This document shows, piece after piece, positions 10,991 to 23,309 of a stretch of DNA of 64,000 nt (the stretch's first letter is position 1; every line of letters starts with the position of its first letter). The stretch is from Delphinapterus leucas. Its lineage: Eukaryota; Chordata; Mammalia; Artiodactyla; Monodontidae. The translations under genes were made by a program, and so were the position numbers. Below the pieces are notes generated by a model, which was given only the letters and a program-made list of their open reading frames with translations, was not told where the DNA came from and searched no databases. The DNA lies in NCBI RefSeq assembly GCF_002288925.2, contig NW_022098044.1, forward strand, positions 16,572,197-16,636,196. The letters are read 5' to 3'.

Positions 10991-11286
10991 GGGGCTTCCC
11001 TGGTGGCACAGTGGTTGACAATCTGCCTGCCAATGCAGGGGACACAGGTTCGGGCCCTGGTCTGGGAAGATCCCACATGCCGCGGAGCAACTGGGCCCGT
11101 GAGCCACAACTACTGAGCCTGCACGTCTGGAGCCTGTGCTCGGCAACAAGAGAGGCCACGATAGTGAGAGGCCCGCACACCGCGATGAAGAGTGGCCCCC
11201 GCTGGCCACAATTAGAGAAAGCCCTCACACAGAAACAAAGACCCAACACAGCCAAAAATAAATAAATAAATTTAAAGGAAAAAAAA
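10991..11286 (+). mobile_element. CHR SINE (long form)
   Basis: GGGGCTTCCCTGGTGGCACA opens it and CCAAAAATAAATAAATAAAT closes it, followed by an A run. Target duplications AAAAGAATTTCTG lie at 10978-10990 and 11286-11298. Confidence 0.92.
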
Positions 11287-11298
11287 AAAGAATTTCTG

Positions 11299-11869
11299 TA
11301 ATGATTCAGTTTATGCAAGGAAGGGCTTGCACATTAGCATTATCTATTCTTTTTTTTTTTTAATTTACAGTTGAACAACATAAGAGAGATGATGGTATGC
11401 ATCTCACCCATAGCCTGCTCCTAGTGGGGGAGGAAAGAGTGGGAGGCTTGGAATCACCACAGAGACAAGAAGTTTGAAGAAATGGTCCATGTTATGTAGG
11501 CACTGGGCTATTGGATCTTCCTTGCCTCCGCTGGGCACCAAACTCACCAATCCCATTAGATTATGTCCTGTCTGATGGAATCTGGAACTTGGGGCAAGGC
11601 TTGGCCCTGCATGCTTTACTCGTGTTTCCATTCTGGACCCGATCCTCCCCCACTGCTACGTTCTTCACCCTGCAAAACATACACAATCTCCCATGTTTGA
11701 TTCCCTTGAAACAATAACTGCATTGTCCTGCCCCATGACCTTCTAACAATGACTACACTTTTTAGAGGATTGGGACACAGTGCGAAGAATCATTGAAAAA
11801 TCTCCGCAAAAATTGAGCTGTAATAAGGAATCACACAATAGCTAATTTCATTCTAAAGAAATGATTTTT
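11299..11869. other. Unassigned DNA, no gene seen
   Basis: Overlapping short frames occur on both strands at 11404-11750. None is supported by splice sites, codon pattern or a recognised domain. Confidence 0.3.
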
Positions 11870-12600
11870 CTTATTGAGTGAAGAAAAAAAATCTGGTGGA
11901 ATATATGCCAGACAATTAACAATGATTACTTCAAGGAGTAGGATTATGGCAAACTTGGACTTTCCACGTTAAAAATTGTAGTTCTATAATTTTTCTAATT
12001 TTTTGCAACAATCATGTTATATACGTTAACTAGAAAAGCCTTTAAAGATAAATCATTTTAAAATAAAATAAAACACAAGGGATATAGGAATTAATTAAAC
12101 AGCAGCACAAGGAAACAAACTGACAAATCCAAATGTAGGATATATTCTAATACAATTGAACTAGTTTTTGCAACATGACAATGGCAGTGAAAGCGGATAA
12201 GGGGTTGGTTTAGATTTTAAAAGAATTAAGGATCAACAAGCAAATATAATGTACTGACCTTGTTTAGATCCTGATTTAAACAAATTCTCTAAAATAAGAC
12301 TTTTTTAGGTAAAAAGGGAAATTTTATTGTGGACTGGAAGATATCAAATTTTGTTGGGTATGATTATGGTGTTGTGGCTATATAAATAAGACTATATTAT
12401 TAGAGATTCATACTAAAGTATGTGGCAGCAAAATGACATGATTACTGGAGTTTGCTTTTAAAAGGAAAAAGGAATAGATCCTTATGTGGGAAAATTTGAT
12501 AATTATTAAATCTGGGTGAAGGGTATATAAAGGTTCATTGAATTATTCTCCTTATCTTTGTGTATCTTTGGACATTTTCATAATTAAATTTTTTAGTGAA
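11870..12600 (+). repeat. Degraded old interspersed repeats
   Basis: AT-rich sequence with blocks such as GGGTATGATTATGGTGTTGT, then GTGAAGGGTATATAAAGGTTCA and TGGACATTTTCATAATTAAA. They resemble the 3' end of an old mammalian retroelement that also appears at 42760-42840. The family is not named. Confidence 0.35.
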
Positions 12601-12839
12601 ATTTAAACATTACTTTTAAGAACTAAATTGCTAGTATTGGTAACTGTTGAAGAGAAGTTAACCGCCAGTAACAGAGATTACCAGTCACCAAGGCTTATTT
12701 TGTATTGTCTTTCATCTAAGACCTTATCTATTCCTATGTTAACTTTACTGAAAAATAAGTATATGCACTGGTTTTCATTATGTACAAATTGCAAAGAAAA
12801 AAAAGACCCTAAGATATAAGTAATAATTTTTAATGTGTT

Positions 12840-13015
12840 AACATTTATCACATGCTTATCACAAGCATTTTCTAAGAATTAGTTCTTTTAGTTTTCATAA
12901 CAGCTTCATAAGGTAGATTGTAAGATAGCTTCAGGGGGAACTAGGTGAGAATTCTGGGCCACATAACTCAGACCTGTGGGTCTGGAGTCTTAGCTCTGTG
13001 CCAGTCTACCTCAGG
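12840..13015 (-). repeat. MIR fragment, antisense
   Basis: Antisense MIR order is visible: ACATTTATCACATGC, AGTTTTCATAACAGCTTCAT, then GCCACATAACTCAGACCTGT and CTTAGCTCTGTGCCAG. Confidence 0.5.
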
Positions 13016-13065
13016 AATATTACAGATTTCTATCTCTTACCATCTGTTAAAGAATGTAACTCAGT

Positions 13066-13644
13066 GACCCAATGTTCATTGCAGCACTACTTACAATAGC
13101 CAGGACATGGAAACAACCTAAATGTTCATCAACAGAGGAATGGATAAAGAAGATGTGGTACATACACGCAATGGAATATTACTCAGCCATACAAATGGAC
13201 CTAGAGACTGTTATACAGAGTGAAGTAAGTCAGAAAGAGAAAAATATCATATATTAATTCATATATGCAGAATCTGAAAAAATTGGCATAGACGATCTTA
13301 TTTACAAAGTAGGAATAGAGACACAGACGTATAGAGAATAAACGTATGGATACCAAGGGGGAAAGGGGGTGGTGGTGGAATGAATTGGGAGATTGGGATT
13401 GAGACATATACATTATTGATACTATGTATGAAATACATAACTAATGAGAATCTATTGTATAGCACAGGGAACTCTACTCAATGCTCTGTGGTGACCTAAA
13501 TGGGAAGGAAACCCAGAGGAGAGGGGATATATGTATATGTATGGCCGATTCACTTTGCTCTACAGTAGAAACAAACACAACATTGTAAAGCAACTATACT
13601 CCAATAAAAAAATTTTTTAAAGAAAATAAAATAAAGCAAAAAAA
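13066..13644 (+). mobile_element. L1 3' end, 5'-truncated
   Basis: The element contains CAGCACTACTTACAATAGCC and ATGGAATATTACTCAGCCAT near its start and CAACTATACTCCAATAAAAA at the end. Flanking duplications AAAGAATGTAACTCAGT (13049-13065) and AAAGAATGTCACTCAGT (13645-13661) differ by one base, so the copy is fairly young. Confidence 0.88.
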
Positions 13645-13661
13645 AAAGAATGTCACTCAGT

Positions 13662-14189
13662 AAAAGTCTTAAAGTGATTTTCAGCTTGTCACTAAATGAT
13701 AACTAGATTCTTTGTAATTCTGAGTATTTGATCTTTGCTACTAGACATGAGACATGAACGATACTAAGATATCTATACAAGCCCAGCTCCAATGTGTCAC
13801 AAGAACCCAGGACTCATAAGAAAGGAAGCTTGGAGAATAAACATGTATGACTGGATAAGGCAGCTGTCTTCAGCCTCAGTTTGGGACAATATGCAGGGCA
13901 ATCCCAGCTCCAGATATTCTAACGGAATCGGCTGAGCCCTTCTTCAAGACTGCATTGCAGTTCAGTTTCTCCTCTACCCAACTCCACAGGTGTTAATTCC
14001 AAGAGCACTCTCCAATAAACCTCTGCATGCAAATCTCTGACTCAGAGTCTGTTTCCCAGGGGACCTGACCTAAGATAGTGACCACCAGCCAGAGCACCCC
14101 TTGTTTTCTTCTAAGTTTCTCTCAAGATCCTACATGGTCATAATGACCAAAAGTGGGCTTATGGCCCTAATGATGTTGTGAACAAATAT
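13662..14189. other. Unassigned DNA, no gene seen
   Basis: Contains CTCTCCAATAAACCTCTGCA near 14010-14030, a polyadenylation-like context, but no coding frame feeds into it. Confidence 0.3.
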
Positions 14190-15735
14190 CTCCATTTAAC
14201 AAATGAAGATACAGCTAGCATCATGTTTAATGGTGAAAATTGCATGCTTTCTCCCTAAGATCAGAAACAAGACAAGGATATTTGCTCTCCACCACTTCTG
14301 TTCAGCCTTGTGCTACAGTTGATAGCCAGCAAGAAGACAAGAAAGGGAAATTAAAGGCATGCAGATTGGAAAGGAAGAAATAAAACTGTCTTTATTTGTG
14401 GACATCATCATCTGTGTAGAAAATCCTAAAGAATTTATAAAAATGCCACTAGAAATCAATAAGTGAGCTTAGCAAGGTTGCAAGATATGAGATCAACATA
14501 GAAAAATCAGTAGTATAGTTATATACTAAGAATAAACAATTGAAAATTAAATTTTTAAAAATATCTGTGATAGCATCACCAAACATGAAATATGTAGGGA
14601 AATTTTAGCAAATATGTGCAAAACTAGTACACTGAAAACTACAAAACATTGCTGAGAGAAATTAAAGAAGACCTAGAAAAATGAAGAAATATATTTATGA
14701 ATCAGATGGCTCAACATTAAAATGTATTTCTCACCAAAATGATCCATATATTCAATCAAAATCCCAGGAGGCTTTTTTAATAAAAATTGACAAACTGATT
14801 GTAAAATGCAAATTGAAATTCAAAGGACCTAGAAAAGCCAAAACAATTTTGAAAAGGAAGAACAAACTCAGAAGACTTACACTACTTACTTTCAAGATTT
14901 ACTACAAAGCTACAGTAATCAAGACAGTGTGGTACTGGAAAAAGGATAGACAGACACATGGATGAATGGAACAGAATAGAGTCCAGAAACAGACCCATAC
15001 ATATATGGTCAATTGATTCTCAACAAAGCTGCCAAGGTAATTCAATGGAGGAAAGAATAGTTAGTTCAACAATAGCCCTGGAACAATTGGTTATCTGTAT
15101 GTGAAAAAAAGACAAGAACCTCAATGCTTACCTCTCACAACATGCAAAAGTTAACTAGAAATTGGTTATAAATCTAAACATGAGTTATAACTATAAAACA
15201 TCTAGATAAAATATAGAGAATCTCTGTGACTTTAATAAGACACACACACACACACACACACACACACAGCCCATGCCAAACAACCCAAATGTCCATTGAC
15301 AGATGAATGAATAACCAAGTGTGGTATATCCATACAATGGAATATTATTCAGCCATAAAAAGGAACTAATAACTGATACATGCTACAGCATGGATGAATC
15401 TTCAAAGCATTATGGTAAGTAAAAGAAGCCAGATATGAAAGATCACATATTATATGATTCCTTTTATATTCCCTTTATATCCGGAATAGACAACATTATA
15501 GAGATAAATCAGATTAGTGGTTACTAAAGGATAGGGGGAGGGGAGAAATGGGAGTAATTACTTATGGATATGGGGTGTTTTTTCTGAGGTGATGAAAATG
15601 TTTTGAAACTAGAGAAAGAGTGGTCGGGCAACATTGTAAATACACTAAATGCCACTGAATTTACACATCTAAATGGCTAAATGTATGCTATCTGAATTTA
15701 AAAGAAAAAAATAAATTATAAAAATAAATGACAAT
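14190..15735 (+). mobile_element. Old L1 ORF2 3' part plus 3' UTR
   Basis: The 14681-14965 frame is a remnant of L1 ORF2: its end (TVIKTVWYWKKDRQTHG) is the conserved ORF2 region before the 3' end. Sense 3' UTR follows with ATGGAATATTATTCAGCCAT and ATGCCACTGAATTTACACAT. A (CA)n run at about 15239-15268 lies inside. The reverse transcriptase is not complete and stops are frequent. Confidence 0.75.
15239..15268. repeat. (CA)n microsatellite
   Basis: About 15 uninterrupted CA units inside an old L1 copy. Confidence 0.95.
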
Positions 15736-16124
15736 TTTTTAAAAAGAGACAACTTCAGACTTACAGAGATTTGAGAAGTCTGTGCAGTGGACCTTAGAGC
15801 TGTCTGGCTTTAAGGACATCCTCTTAACCACCACATTTAGCCACCCCCTTCAGCCTCACTAATGATAAGCAGAGTTGTCTCTGGGTAGTAGGAACCGGGA
15901 AGATTTACATTCCCTTTATAGACCAAATTTTCTGTCGTGAAAAAGAGACATGTCGCTATAAATAGTTGTACATCAGGCCACAGGATCATGACTATGTGAA
16001 TAAATTATCGTATCATAAATACTGGACAACACGCACAAAAGCTGTCTCTGAGAAGTGGATTTTAATAAGCCTTGTCTTTTCTGTCTTCCACTTCTCATTA
16101 TTATCCTGATTTTTTACAATAAGC
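15736..16124. other. Unassigned DNA, no gene seen
   Basis: No recognised repeat or supported frame. Confidence 0.3.
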
Positions 16125-16340
16125 ACTTTTTAAAAATTTTTGTTGCAGTATAGTTGATTTACAATGTTGTGTTGGTTTCAGGTGTACAGCAAAGTGAATC
16201 GGTTATATATCTACATATATCCACTGCTTTTTAGATTCTTTTCCCATACTGGTCATTACAGAGTACTGAGTAGAGTTCCCTGTGCTATACAGTAGGTCCT
16301 TATAAGTTGTCTATTTTATATATAGTAGTCTGTATATGTC
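16125..16340 (-). mobile_element. L1 3' end fragment, antisense
   Basis: Antisense artiodactyl L1 3' end: GCAGTATAGTTGATTTACAA, then GTACAGCAAAGTGAATCGGT and GAGTTCCCTGTGCTATACAG. Confidence 0.8.
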
Positions 16341-16569
16341 AAACACAGTTAAAGTTTTATAATGAAAGAAACAAACTTTAAGACCATTTAAATTAAATGA
16401 GCTGCCCCAGATAGCATTGAGTGTTCCTATCATTTTAGGAGTTCAAGGAGAGCCCGACTGACCTCTTGATGGGAACGCTGTAGATGGACTGACGCACCGG
16501 CTAGGAGACTGAACTAGATGGCTTCTGAGGTCCTTGCCAGATCCCGTAAGCCCTTGGTCTTAGATAATT

Positions 16570-16800
16570 CAGAACTGCTAACACCTGCAGAGCAATTGCC
16601 TTGTGCCAAATGCTGTAAAGAGCACTCTACACCACAAATCTATATGATGAGCCCTCTTATTGTTCCCATTTTCACATGAAGGCACTAAAATGGAGACTTT
16701 CTCCTCAACTTGGCCAAGGTTTCACAGCTGAAGGTCAAGCCAGATCTGCTCTACCACGGAGCCCATGATCCTAATACCTCCTATGCCCTAACTGCTGTGA
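16570..16800 (-). repeat. MIR fragment, antisense
   Basis: Antisense MIR blocks occur: TTGTGCCAAATGCTGTAAAG, CTTATTGTTCCCATTTTCAC and TTGGCCAAGGTTTCACAGCT. Confidence 0.5.
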
Positions 16801-16879
16801 TAGATGCCATATAGCACACCAATGCACATAAGAAAGAGTTCCCAGTCATAATTGTACGGTAAACTAGAAGAAGCAAAGA

Positions 16880-16990
16880 TTGAGAACCAGGGAAGTTCCC
16901 CCAAGATCTGTTACTAACTCACTGTGTGACCTTGAACCTTCTCTCTGAGCTGCAATTTCCTTTTCTGTAAAATTCAGAGAAAGTCAGATT
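16880..16990 (+). repeat. MIR fragment
   Basis: Sense MIR core with CTCACTGTGTGACCTTGAAC, CTCTCTGAGC and TTTCCTTTTCTGTAAAATTC. Confidence 0.6.
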
Positions 16991-17689
16991 TAGCTCTAAG
17001 AGTTCACTCTCCGCTGGCCATTATAGTGGGCCCTCTCTGATCACCACTGCTGTCACATTTGGATTCCTGAAAACTACTCTACTTCTCCAGGGTAAAACTG
17101 ACGAGAGTTCTTACCAGAACCAAAGCCGTATAACCTCTTAAGTACCATTTCATCATCTTAGAGAATAAATTTCTCCAATGAAACTTCGATTCTCAAGGAC
17201 TGTTTATTTCTCCCTCATCACAGATAGAAGCACAAAATAGAAAAGAGAATAAATTGGAGACCACCAGCAAATGAGTGATTTCAGCAAGATTCACATAAAG
17301 CAGACAAAAAGTTGTCAAAAAATAAAATGGAAGAAGCCATCATCTATAGTATTTCCAGAGGTGGCTTCAGAGAAGAGAAAGGAGAGCCAGACAGCAAAAC
17401 CAGAAAGGCCAACCTTGGGGTTAACCCAACACCTTCTCATTACAGGCAAACAGGTGTAAAGTTACCCCCGGGCAAAACATCAGGGAGCTCTGCTCTCTAA
17501 GGAGGTGGAACAAAATGCCAGGAAAGAATAAGGGAGTTAGTTGTGTGAGTCAGCCCAATGATAAGCCCCACTCATGTATAAAAGCTCTAATTCTGCCTGC
17601 CTGGGCTATCATTCTTCATCTGTTGAGATGATCATGTAGTTTTATCCTTTATTCTACAAATATGGTGTATTGCACTGATTGATTTTTTT
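16991..17689. other. Unassigned DNA, no gene identified
   Basis: Two overlapping plus-strand frames at 17271-17500 are lysine-rich and unsupported by splice sites or domain features. Confidence 0.3.
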
Positions 17690-17775
17690 TATATAATCTG
17701 TTTTTTTAATTTTTATTTTTTATTGAAGTACAGTTGATTTAAAATGTTTCAGGTATACAGCAAAGTGATTCAGTT

Positions 17776-17780
<5 letters not shown>

Positions 17781-17825
<45 letters not shown>

Positions 17826-17826
17826 C
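17781..17826. repeat. (AT)n microsatellite
   Basis: An almost pure TA run inside the antisense L1, directly left of the CHR SINE. It corresponds to the TA-rich part of the L1 3' UTR. Confidence 0.95.
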
Positions 17827-17831
17827 ATATA

Positions 17832-18090
17832 GGGGCTTCCCTGGTGGCGCAGTGGTTAAGAATCCGCCTGCCAACGCAGGGTACACAGGTTCGAACTCTG
17901 GTCCGGGAAGATCTCACATGCCTGCCACGGAGCAACTAAGCCTGTGAGCCACAACTACTGAAGGCCGCGTGCCTAGAGCCCGTGCTCAGCAGCAAGAGAA
18001 GCCCCTGCTCACCGCAACTAGAGAAAGCCCGTGCGCAGCAACAAAGACCCAATGCAGCCCAAAATAAATAAATAAATTTAAAAATATATG
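17832..18090 (+). mobile_element. CHR SINE (long form) inserted in L1 TA repeat
   Basis: GGGGCTTCCCTGGTGGCGCA to CCCAAAATAAATAAATAAAT. Both flanks are TATATA-rich, so the target duplication cannot be delimited. Confidence 0.88.
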
Positions 18091-19300
18091 TATATATATA
18101 TATTCTTTTTCAGATTCTTTTCCATTATAGGTTATTAAAAGATATTGCGTATAGGTCCCTGTGCTATACTGTAGGTCCTTGTTGGTTATCTATTTAACAT
18201 ATAGTAGTGTATATATTTTAGTCCCAAACTTCTATTTTATCCCTACCCCCCTCTTTCCCCTTTGATAACAATAAGTTTGTTTTCTATATCTGTGAGTCTA
18301 TTTCTGTTAGGTAAATAAGTTCATTTGTATCATTTTTTTTAGATTTCACATATAAGTGACATCAATGACATTTGTCTTTCTCTGACTTACTTCACGTAGT
18401 ATGATGATCTCTAGGTCCATCCATGTTGCTGCAAATGGCATTATTTCATTCTTTTTTATGGCTGAGTAATATTCCATTTTCTGTATATACCACATCTTCT
18501 TTATCCATTCATCTGTTGATGGACATTTAGGTCACTTCCATGTCTTGGCTATTGTAAATAGTGCTGTTATGAACATTGGGGTGCATGTATCTTTTCGAGT
18601 TAGAGTTTTCTCCAGATAAATGCCTGGGAGTGGGATTGCTGGATCATATGGTAACTGCACTGATTTTTATATGCTGACCCACCCTTGCATTTCTGGGATA
18701 AATACCCCTTGGTTGTGGTGATAATCCTTTTCCTATGTTGCTGGATTCAGTCTGCTAGTATTGGGATGAGGAATTTTGCATCTATGCTCTTAAGAGATAT
18801 TGGTCTGTAGTTTTCTTTTCTTCTGATGTCTTTGTCTGGTTTTAGAATAGTAGAAAGAATGAGACTATTTTCCCCTCTTCTGTTTTCTGGATGAGTCTCT
18901 GAATGATTGGTATTTATTCTTCCTTAAACATTTGGTAGAGGTCACCAGTGAAGCCATCTAAGCCTAGGCTTCTCTTTGTGGGAAATTTTCTGATTATTAA
19001 GTCAATCTCTTCACTTGTTATAGGTTTATTCAAATTTTCTATTTCTTCTTGAGTCAGTTTTAGTAGTTTGTGTCATTCTAGGAATTTGCCCATTTCATCT
19101 AGGTTATCTAATTTTTTGGGATACAGTTGTTCATAAGTACCTCCTTATAGATTCACTTTTTATTTCTGTAAGATCAGTCATAATGTGTTCTCTTTCATTC
19201 CTGATTCTATTAATTTGAGCCCTCTCTGCTTTTTTCTTTATCAGTCTAACTATAGGTTTCTGAATTTTATAATTATGTTAATGAGATTAGAAACCAAAAT

Positions 19301-19405
19301 TTTCACTATAAGGGAACACAGGTACAAGGATAAAACCTAAGAAGTTATGTAAAAGATCATTATGAGGGAATGATCAATTTGAATTGTAAGTATCAGTATT
19401 AATGC

Positions 19406-19437
<32 letters not shown>

Positions 19438-19734
19438 TTTTTGCCACTGAAAAGGTCTAGAAGCAATGAAAAAGCCTGAACAGTAGTACAGAGTATTGTA
19501 CAGCTCAGACTGTGGTCTCCAACAACCATTCCCCACAAAGGTAACCAGAGATCATGCAGAAATACCTGGTTCCAGGTCTGAGGAAGGAAATGCCTGCGAC
19601 AGCTGTACAGAAAGCAGGGAAGCTATCTAAGAATAATGGGGTCATTTCAAAAGGACACAAAAGCCAACTTAAAAGGATCCTCATTGGCTATAGATGGTAC
19701 AGTGCAAATATCAAAGGCAATTAAGGGCTTTATT
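19301..19734. other. Unassigned DNA with (TTTA)n run
   Basis: A clean (TTTA)n microsatellite lies at about 19406-19442. The remainder shows no supported gene. Confidence 0.4.
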
Positions 19735-19910
19735 TGAATAAACTCAGTTAATCCTTACCTCAACCCTGTGAGTTATCTCCCGACTATAGATGGGGCAACT
19801 GAGACACAAAAAGAGGTTAAAAGTCACTTGGCCCCTTTCTCACTGTTGGGAAGTGGTGGACCTGAGCTCAAACCGAGGCCCCCAACCCCAGAATGTGCAC
19901 TTAACTTCCA
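19735..19910 (-). repeat. MIR fragment, antisense
   Basis: Antisense MIR blocks: CAGTTAATCCTTACCTCAAC, GATGGGGCAACTGAGACACA and GTGGACCTGAGCTCAAACCG. Confidence 0.6.
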
Positions 19911-20340
19911 TTTTTATCTGCCTGTCAATAGTTATTTTATCATCAGAAAGAGAAAATGTTGTTTTTAAAAACTCTTATCATATACTCTGTAAGTTTCCTA
20001 AAGTTGAAATTAAGAAACTGGCACTGACTTTTTAGGCTTTGAACTTGGCTCTTTGGGTGAAACGCCTCAAACTAATGGTAGAGGCAGAGCATTATTTAAG
20101 ATCATGGCTTTCATATCCTTTGGCTTGGTAGGCAGAACTGGGTTCCAACTCCAAGGTGCTGTCTGGAGGTTGCCCAGTTCTGTGCTGGAGGCTTATAAAT
20201 AGATAGATACATCAAATGACAGATATTCAATCCATGGCAGCTCTTATTAATATGAAAATCCCATTTACAAAGGGCTTTTTCTACCCAGTTGAATTGGCCC
20301 AGTAAAGTAATCCTGTTGAAAATAAAACCTGTCTCCAGAG
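19911..20340. other. Unassigned DNA, no gene seen
   Basis: No recognised repeat or splice-bounded frame. Confidence 0.3.
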
Positions 20341-20351
20341 GCACAGGAGGA

Positions 20352-20395
20352 GTTGCATGTTATTTGCATAGATTTGCATATTAATTAATAGCTGA
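20352..20395. promoter_or_regulatory. Candidate regulatory element with two octamer motifs
   Basis: Two octamer motifs ATTTGCAT lie 2 bases apart at 20362-20369 and 20372-20379. The homeodomain-like core ATTAATTAAT follows at once. ATTTGCAT is the known POU-domain (Oct) factor site. Function is inferred only from motif clustering outside any recognised repeat. Confidence 0.3.
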
Positions 20396-21016
20396 TGAAA
20401 TTCCTCATTAAGGGGTGGATTTCTCCATGCTACTGAAATCCAAGGAGGCAAGTATTTTTCAACTAATCAATGTAGTAGATTAGAAGTAGCCTCTCTTTCC
20501 CTGCTACCAACCTCTCACCTCTAAAAAATAATAATAGTAAGTCTTCACCCCAAACCCAGGTTTTCCCTGGAAATTCTAATGTGGGGTTGGGAGCTGGATG
20601 TCCATTGGTTGAGGATTCTGAAGGAAGGAGGCAAGAAACCCAGGAGCCAGCTCAAATCCAAAGGTAGCATTCCCTCTCTGAGATCCAGACCCTGCAAAGG
20701 AAGCCCAGACCAAGGGCAGGAGCCCCTGGCTTCTCCACACCATTTCTTTTCTCTGGTGTCCCCTCTCAGTTGCCTTATCTGATTCCCCTCTGCCTGTATC
20801 CAAAATTCCTTTAGTTCCATCCTTCCTTTCCCTCACATTCTTCCCCTCATCTTCAGTGTCACCCTCTATAAAATGAGGAAAACAATAGCATGACCCCAAG
20901 GATTAAGGAGGGGAGGCTTAGCTCTATACATTTTTCTCCAAAAGTTTTATTGAAAGATAGCATCTGTGGCTAATTTAGGATACAAATTTGGATTCTTTTT
21001 GGCTCACATCTTATTT

Positions 21017-21052
<36 letters not shown>

Positions 21053-21113
21053 GAGAAATTTTTGATTCAGCAATTGCTTATGAATAAAAAGAAAAGTTAA
21101 GAATATAACAGAG
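20396..21113. other. Unassigned DNA with (TA)n run
   Basis: Frames on the minus strand at 20545-20899 overlap each other and have no supported splice edges or domains. A (TA)n run lies at 21020-21050. Confidence 0.35.
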
Positions 21114-21328
21114 GTACTTCCCTCGTGGTCCAGTGGTTAAGAATCCACCTTCCAATGCAGGGGACAGGGGTTCAATCCCTGGTTGGGGAACTAAGATCCC
21201 ACATGCCGTGGGGCAACCAAGCCCATGCACTGCAACTACTGAGCCTGAGTGCCACAACTAGAGATCCCGCGTGCCGCAACTAAGACCCAACACAGCCATA
21301 AATAAATAAATAAATATTTTTTTAAAAA
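21114..21328 (+). mobile_element. CHR-type SINE
   Basis: ACTTCCCTCGTGGTCCAGTG opens it and CACAGCCATAAATAAATAAA closes it. Target duplications resemble AAGAATATAACAG (about 21099-21111) and AAGAATATAATAG (21329-21340). Confidence 0.9.
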
Positions 21329-21504
21329 AGAATATAATAGACAATACTTTGGGGAATATAGCTAATGCTAATATAAATATTAAAATCTCAGTGGCTGGGA
21401 TCACATTGAATCTGCAAACCAAATCATGGATAACTGACACCTTAACACTATTATCTAGCACTATACTGCATAGAATAATCAAGAAATGTTAGCTGTTTGT
21501 CTGG

Positions 21505-22030
21505 GTTGTCTGCATAAAAAACTGCCTTATGACTTAGTGGCATAAAACAACCATTTTGCTTGCTCAACATTCTGTGAGTAGGAACTCAGAGAGGGCTCAG
21601 CTAGTGGCTTTTCTGCTCCACATGACATCTCCTGGGGTCATTCACTCAGCTGCATTCGGCTGGTGCTGAACTGGAGTGGAATTCTCAAGGCTTCATTCCT
21701 CTGTGCTTTTTCATGTGGCCTCTCTCTTTTCACACGCTTAGCTTGGGCTTCCCCACAGCATGGAGGTCTCAAGGTATTCATACCTTTTACAGTCTGATTC
21801 AAAAGGCAGCATTTTGAAGATGCTTCAAAAGAAGGCATTCCAAAGAGGAAAGCATAAGCTGCCAATCTCTTAAGGCCTAGGCTCAGAAGTTACACAGTGT
21901 CACTTCCATTGCTTTCAGTTGGTCAAAATGAGTCCCAAAGCCAGCACAGATTCAAAGAGCAGGGAAATAGGCTCTACCCGTTGATGGGAGAGTGGCAAAG
22001 AGTGAGCATCCATCTTTTTAATCCACCTCA
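21505..22030 (+). repeat. Old dispersed repeat, family not named
   Basis: The order of blocks matches a common mammalian repeat: AAAACAACCATTTTGCTTGC, GGGCTCAGCTAGTGGCTTTT, CTCCACATGACATCTCCTGG, then a late block CCCGTTGATGGGAGAGTGGC. The minus frame at 21638-21865 is chance. Confidence 0.45.
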
Positions 22031-23067
22031 TCGTTGTTTGACAATGTTGTCCACTTCTATGCTCTGACTATGTGACTATCTTCTAAATATTTATCTATGG
22101 CCCTGGAAGTTCTCTCAAACCTGAGATCACAGGTCTTTCCAAAACACTCAAACATGTCATCCTCTCTCTATTAAAGCCTTCTAGGTTCCCACTGCCTATG
22201 GAAGAGAATCCAGATTCCCTAGCTTGGCATTCAAAACCTTTCATAAATTGCTGGGGTCTGCAGCCTAACCTCTGGCCACTCCACACACACACGTGCAAAC
22301 ATATTTCCTCCCACAGACACTCTCACACAAGCAAGCACGCAATACACACACTCAAACACACACACGCTGTTGACTGCCGACTTCCCAGAAGGACCACCAG
22401 AGTAGCCTGTGCATTACACAGAGCCATGTCCTTTACCTAAGCGCAGTCAGAGACAGCAGCTCTACCCTGACCAACCCCAGAAGGGTCTCAGAAGGGGGAG
22501 ACCAGGGCAGATACCTACTGGGTTTTGGGGTCTGAGCTCAAGTGGTTCAAGACTGGGAAGAGTTCATGATGTCATAGTTTAGGACTGGTGGCCACAGCAA
22601 GGCGAGAGCCCTCGAGCAAGCCTTTATAAGTAAATGGTTGTTTGACCAGTGGTCTTCTTGCCCAGGTGAGCAGCCAGTTGTTCTGAGAATGGGGCTATGT
22701 GCCCAAATGTACAAGTCCTTATTAAATAAACTGGTTTTCAGGAATTTCCAAAGCCAACAGTGAAATATTTAATTGTTTACAGTTTTATCTTCCTGTGCAA
22801 GAACTTTCTGGAATACACAGCAATCTTGTTGACACAGTTGGTTTCAGTCTTCCATCCTGAGAGCTAACCCGCGTGTGTCTCAGTCCTAGCGTAGAGTCAC
22901 ACACACCCACCTCAGCCAGGCTCTGGGTGGTCTTGCTCTTCCTCCAGCTTTGCATTTTCACGTGCTCACCCTCTTTCCTTATAAAGTTTATTTTCTCTCT
23001 TTAGAAGTGTAATGCGCTCATCACTGGAAAGTTTGACAAGAAAAAAGGTTAAAAGAAGTCATAGTGT
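22031..23067. other. Unassigned DNA, no gene identified
   Basis: CA-rich patches occur at 22283-22365. Short frames lack splice or domain support. Confidence 0.3.
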
Positions 23068-23266
23068 GGGCTTCCCTGGTGGCGCAGTGGTTGAGAGTCC
23101 ACCTGCCGATGCAGGGGACACAGGTTCGTGCCCCGGTCCGGGAAGATCCCACATGCCACGGAGCGGCTGGGCCCCTGAGCCATGGCCGCTGAGCCTGCGC
23201 GTCCGGAGCCTGTGCTCCGCAACGGGAGAGGCCACAACAGTGAGAGGTCCGCATACCGCAAAAAAA
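23068..23266 (+). mobile_element. CHR SINE, young subfamily
   Basis: The young form GGGCTTCCCTGGTGGCGCAG with GAGCCATGGCCGCTGAGCCT and GCATACCGCAAAAAA. Exact 17-base duplications AAAAGAAGTCATAGTGT lie at 23051-23067 and 23267-23283. Confidence 0.95.
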
Positions 23267-23309
23267 AAAAGAAGTCATAGTGTACACCTGGGGGTTAATG
23301 GAGAGAGAT

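Larger units (their letters stand above)
17690..19300 (-). mobile_element. L1 3' end and ORF2 part, antisense
   Basis: Reading right to left this is an L1 ORF2 3' region (from about 19270) and 3' UTR ending in the T-rich tail at 17690. Recognisable antisense blocks are TGAAGTACAGTTGATTTAAA, GCTGAGTAATATTCCATTTT, TGGGATTGCTGGATCATATG and GAGGTCACCAGTGAAGCCAT. The reverse-transcriptase frame is broken. An (AT)n run and a CHR SINE lie inside. Confidence 0.85.

Noticed and set aside
14681..14965. 94-codon lysine-rich plus frame
   Set aside because: It is a remnant of L1 ORF2, part of the L1 at 14190-15735.
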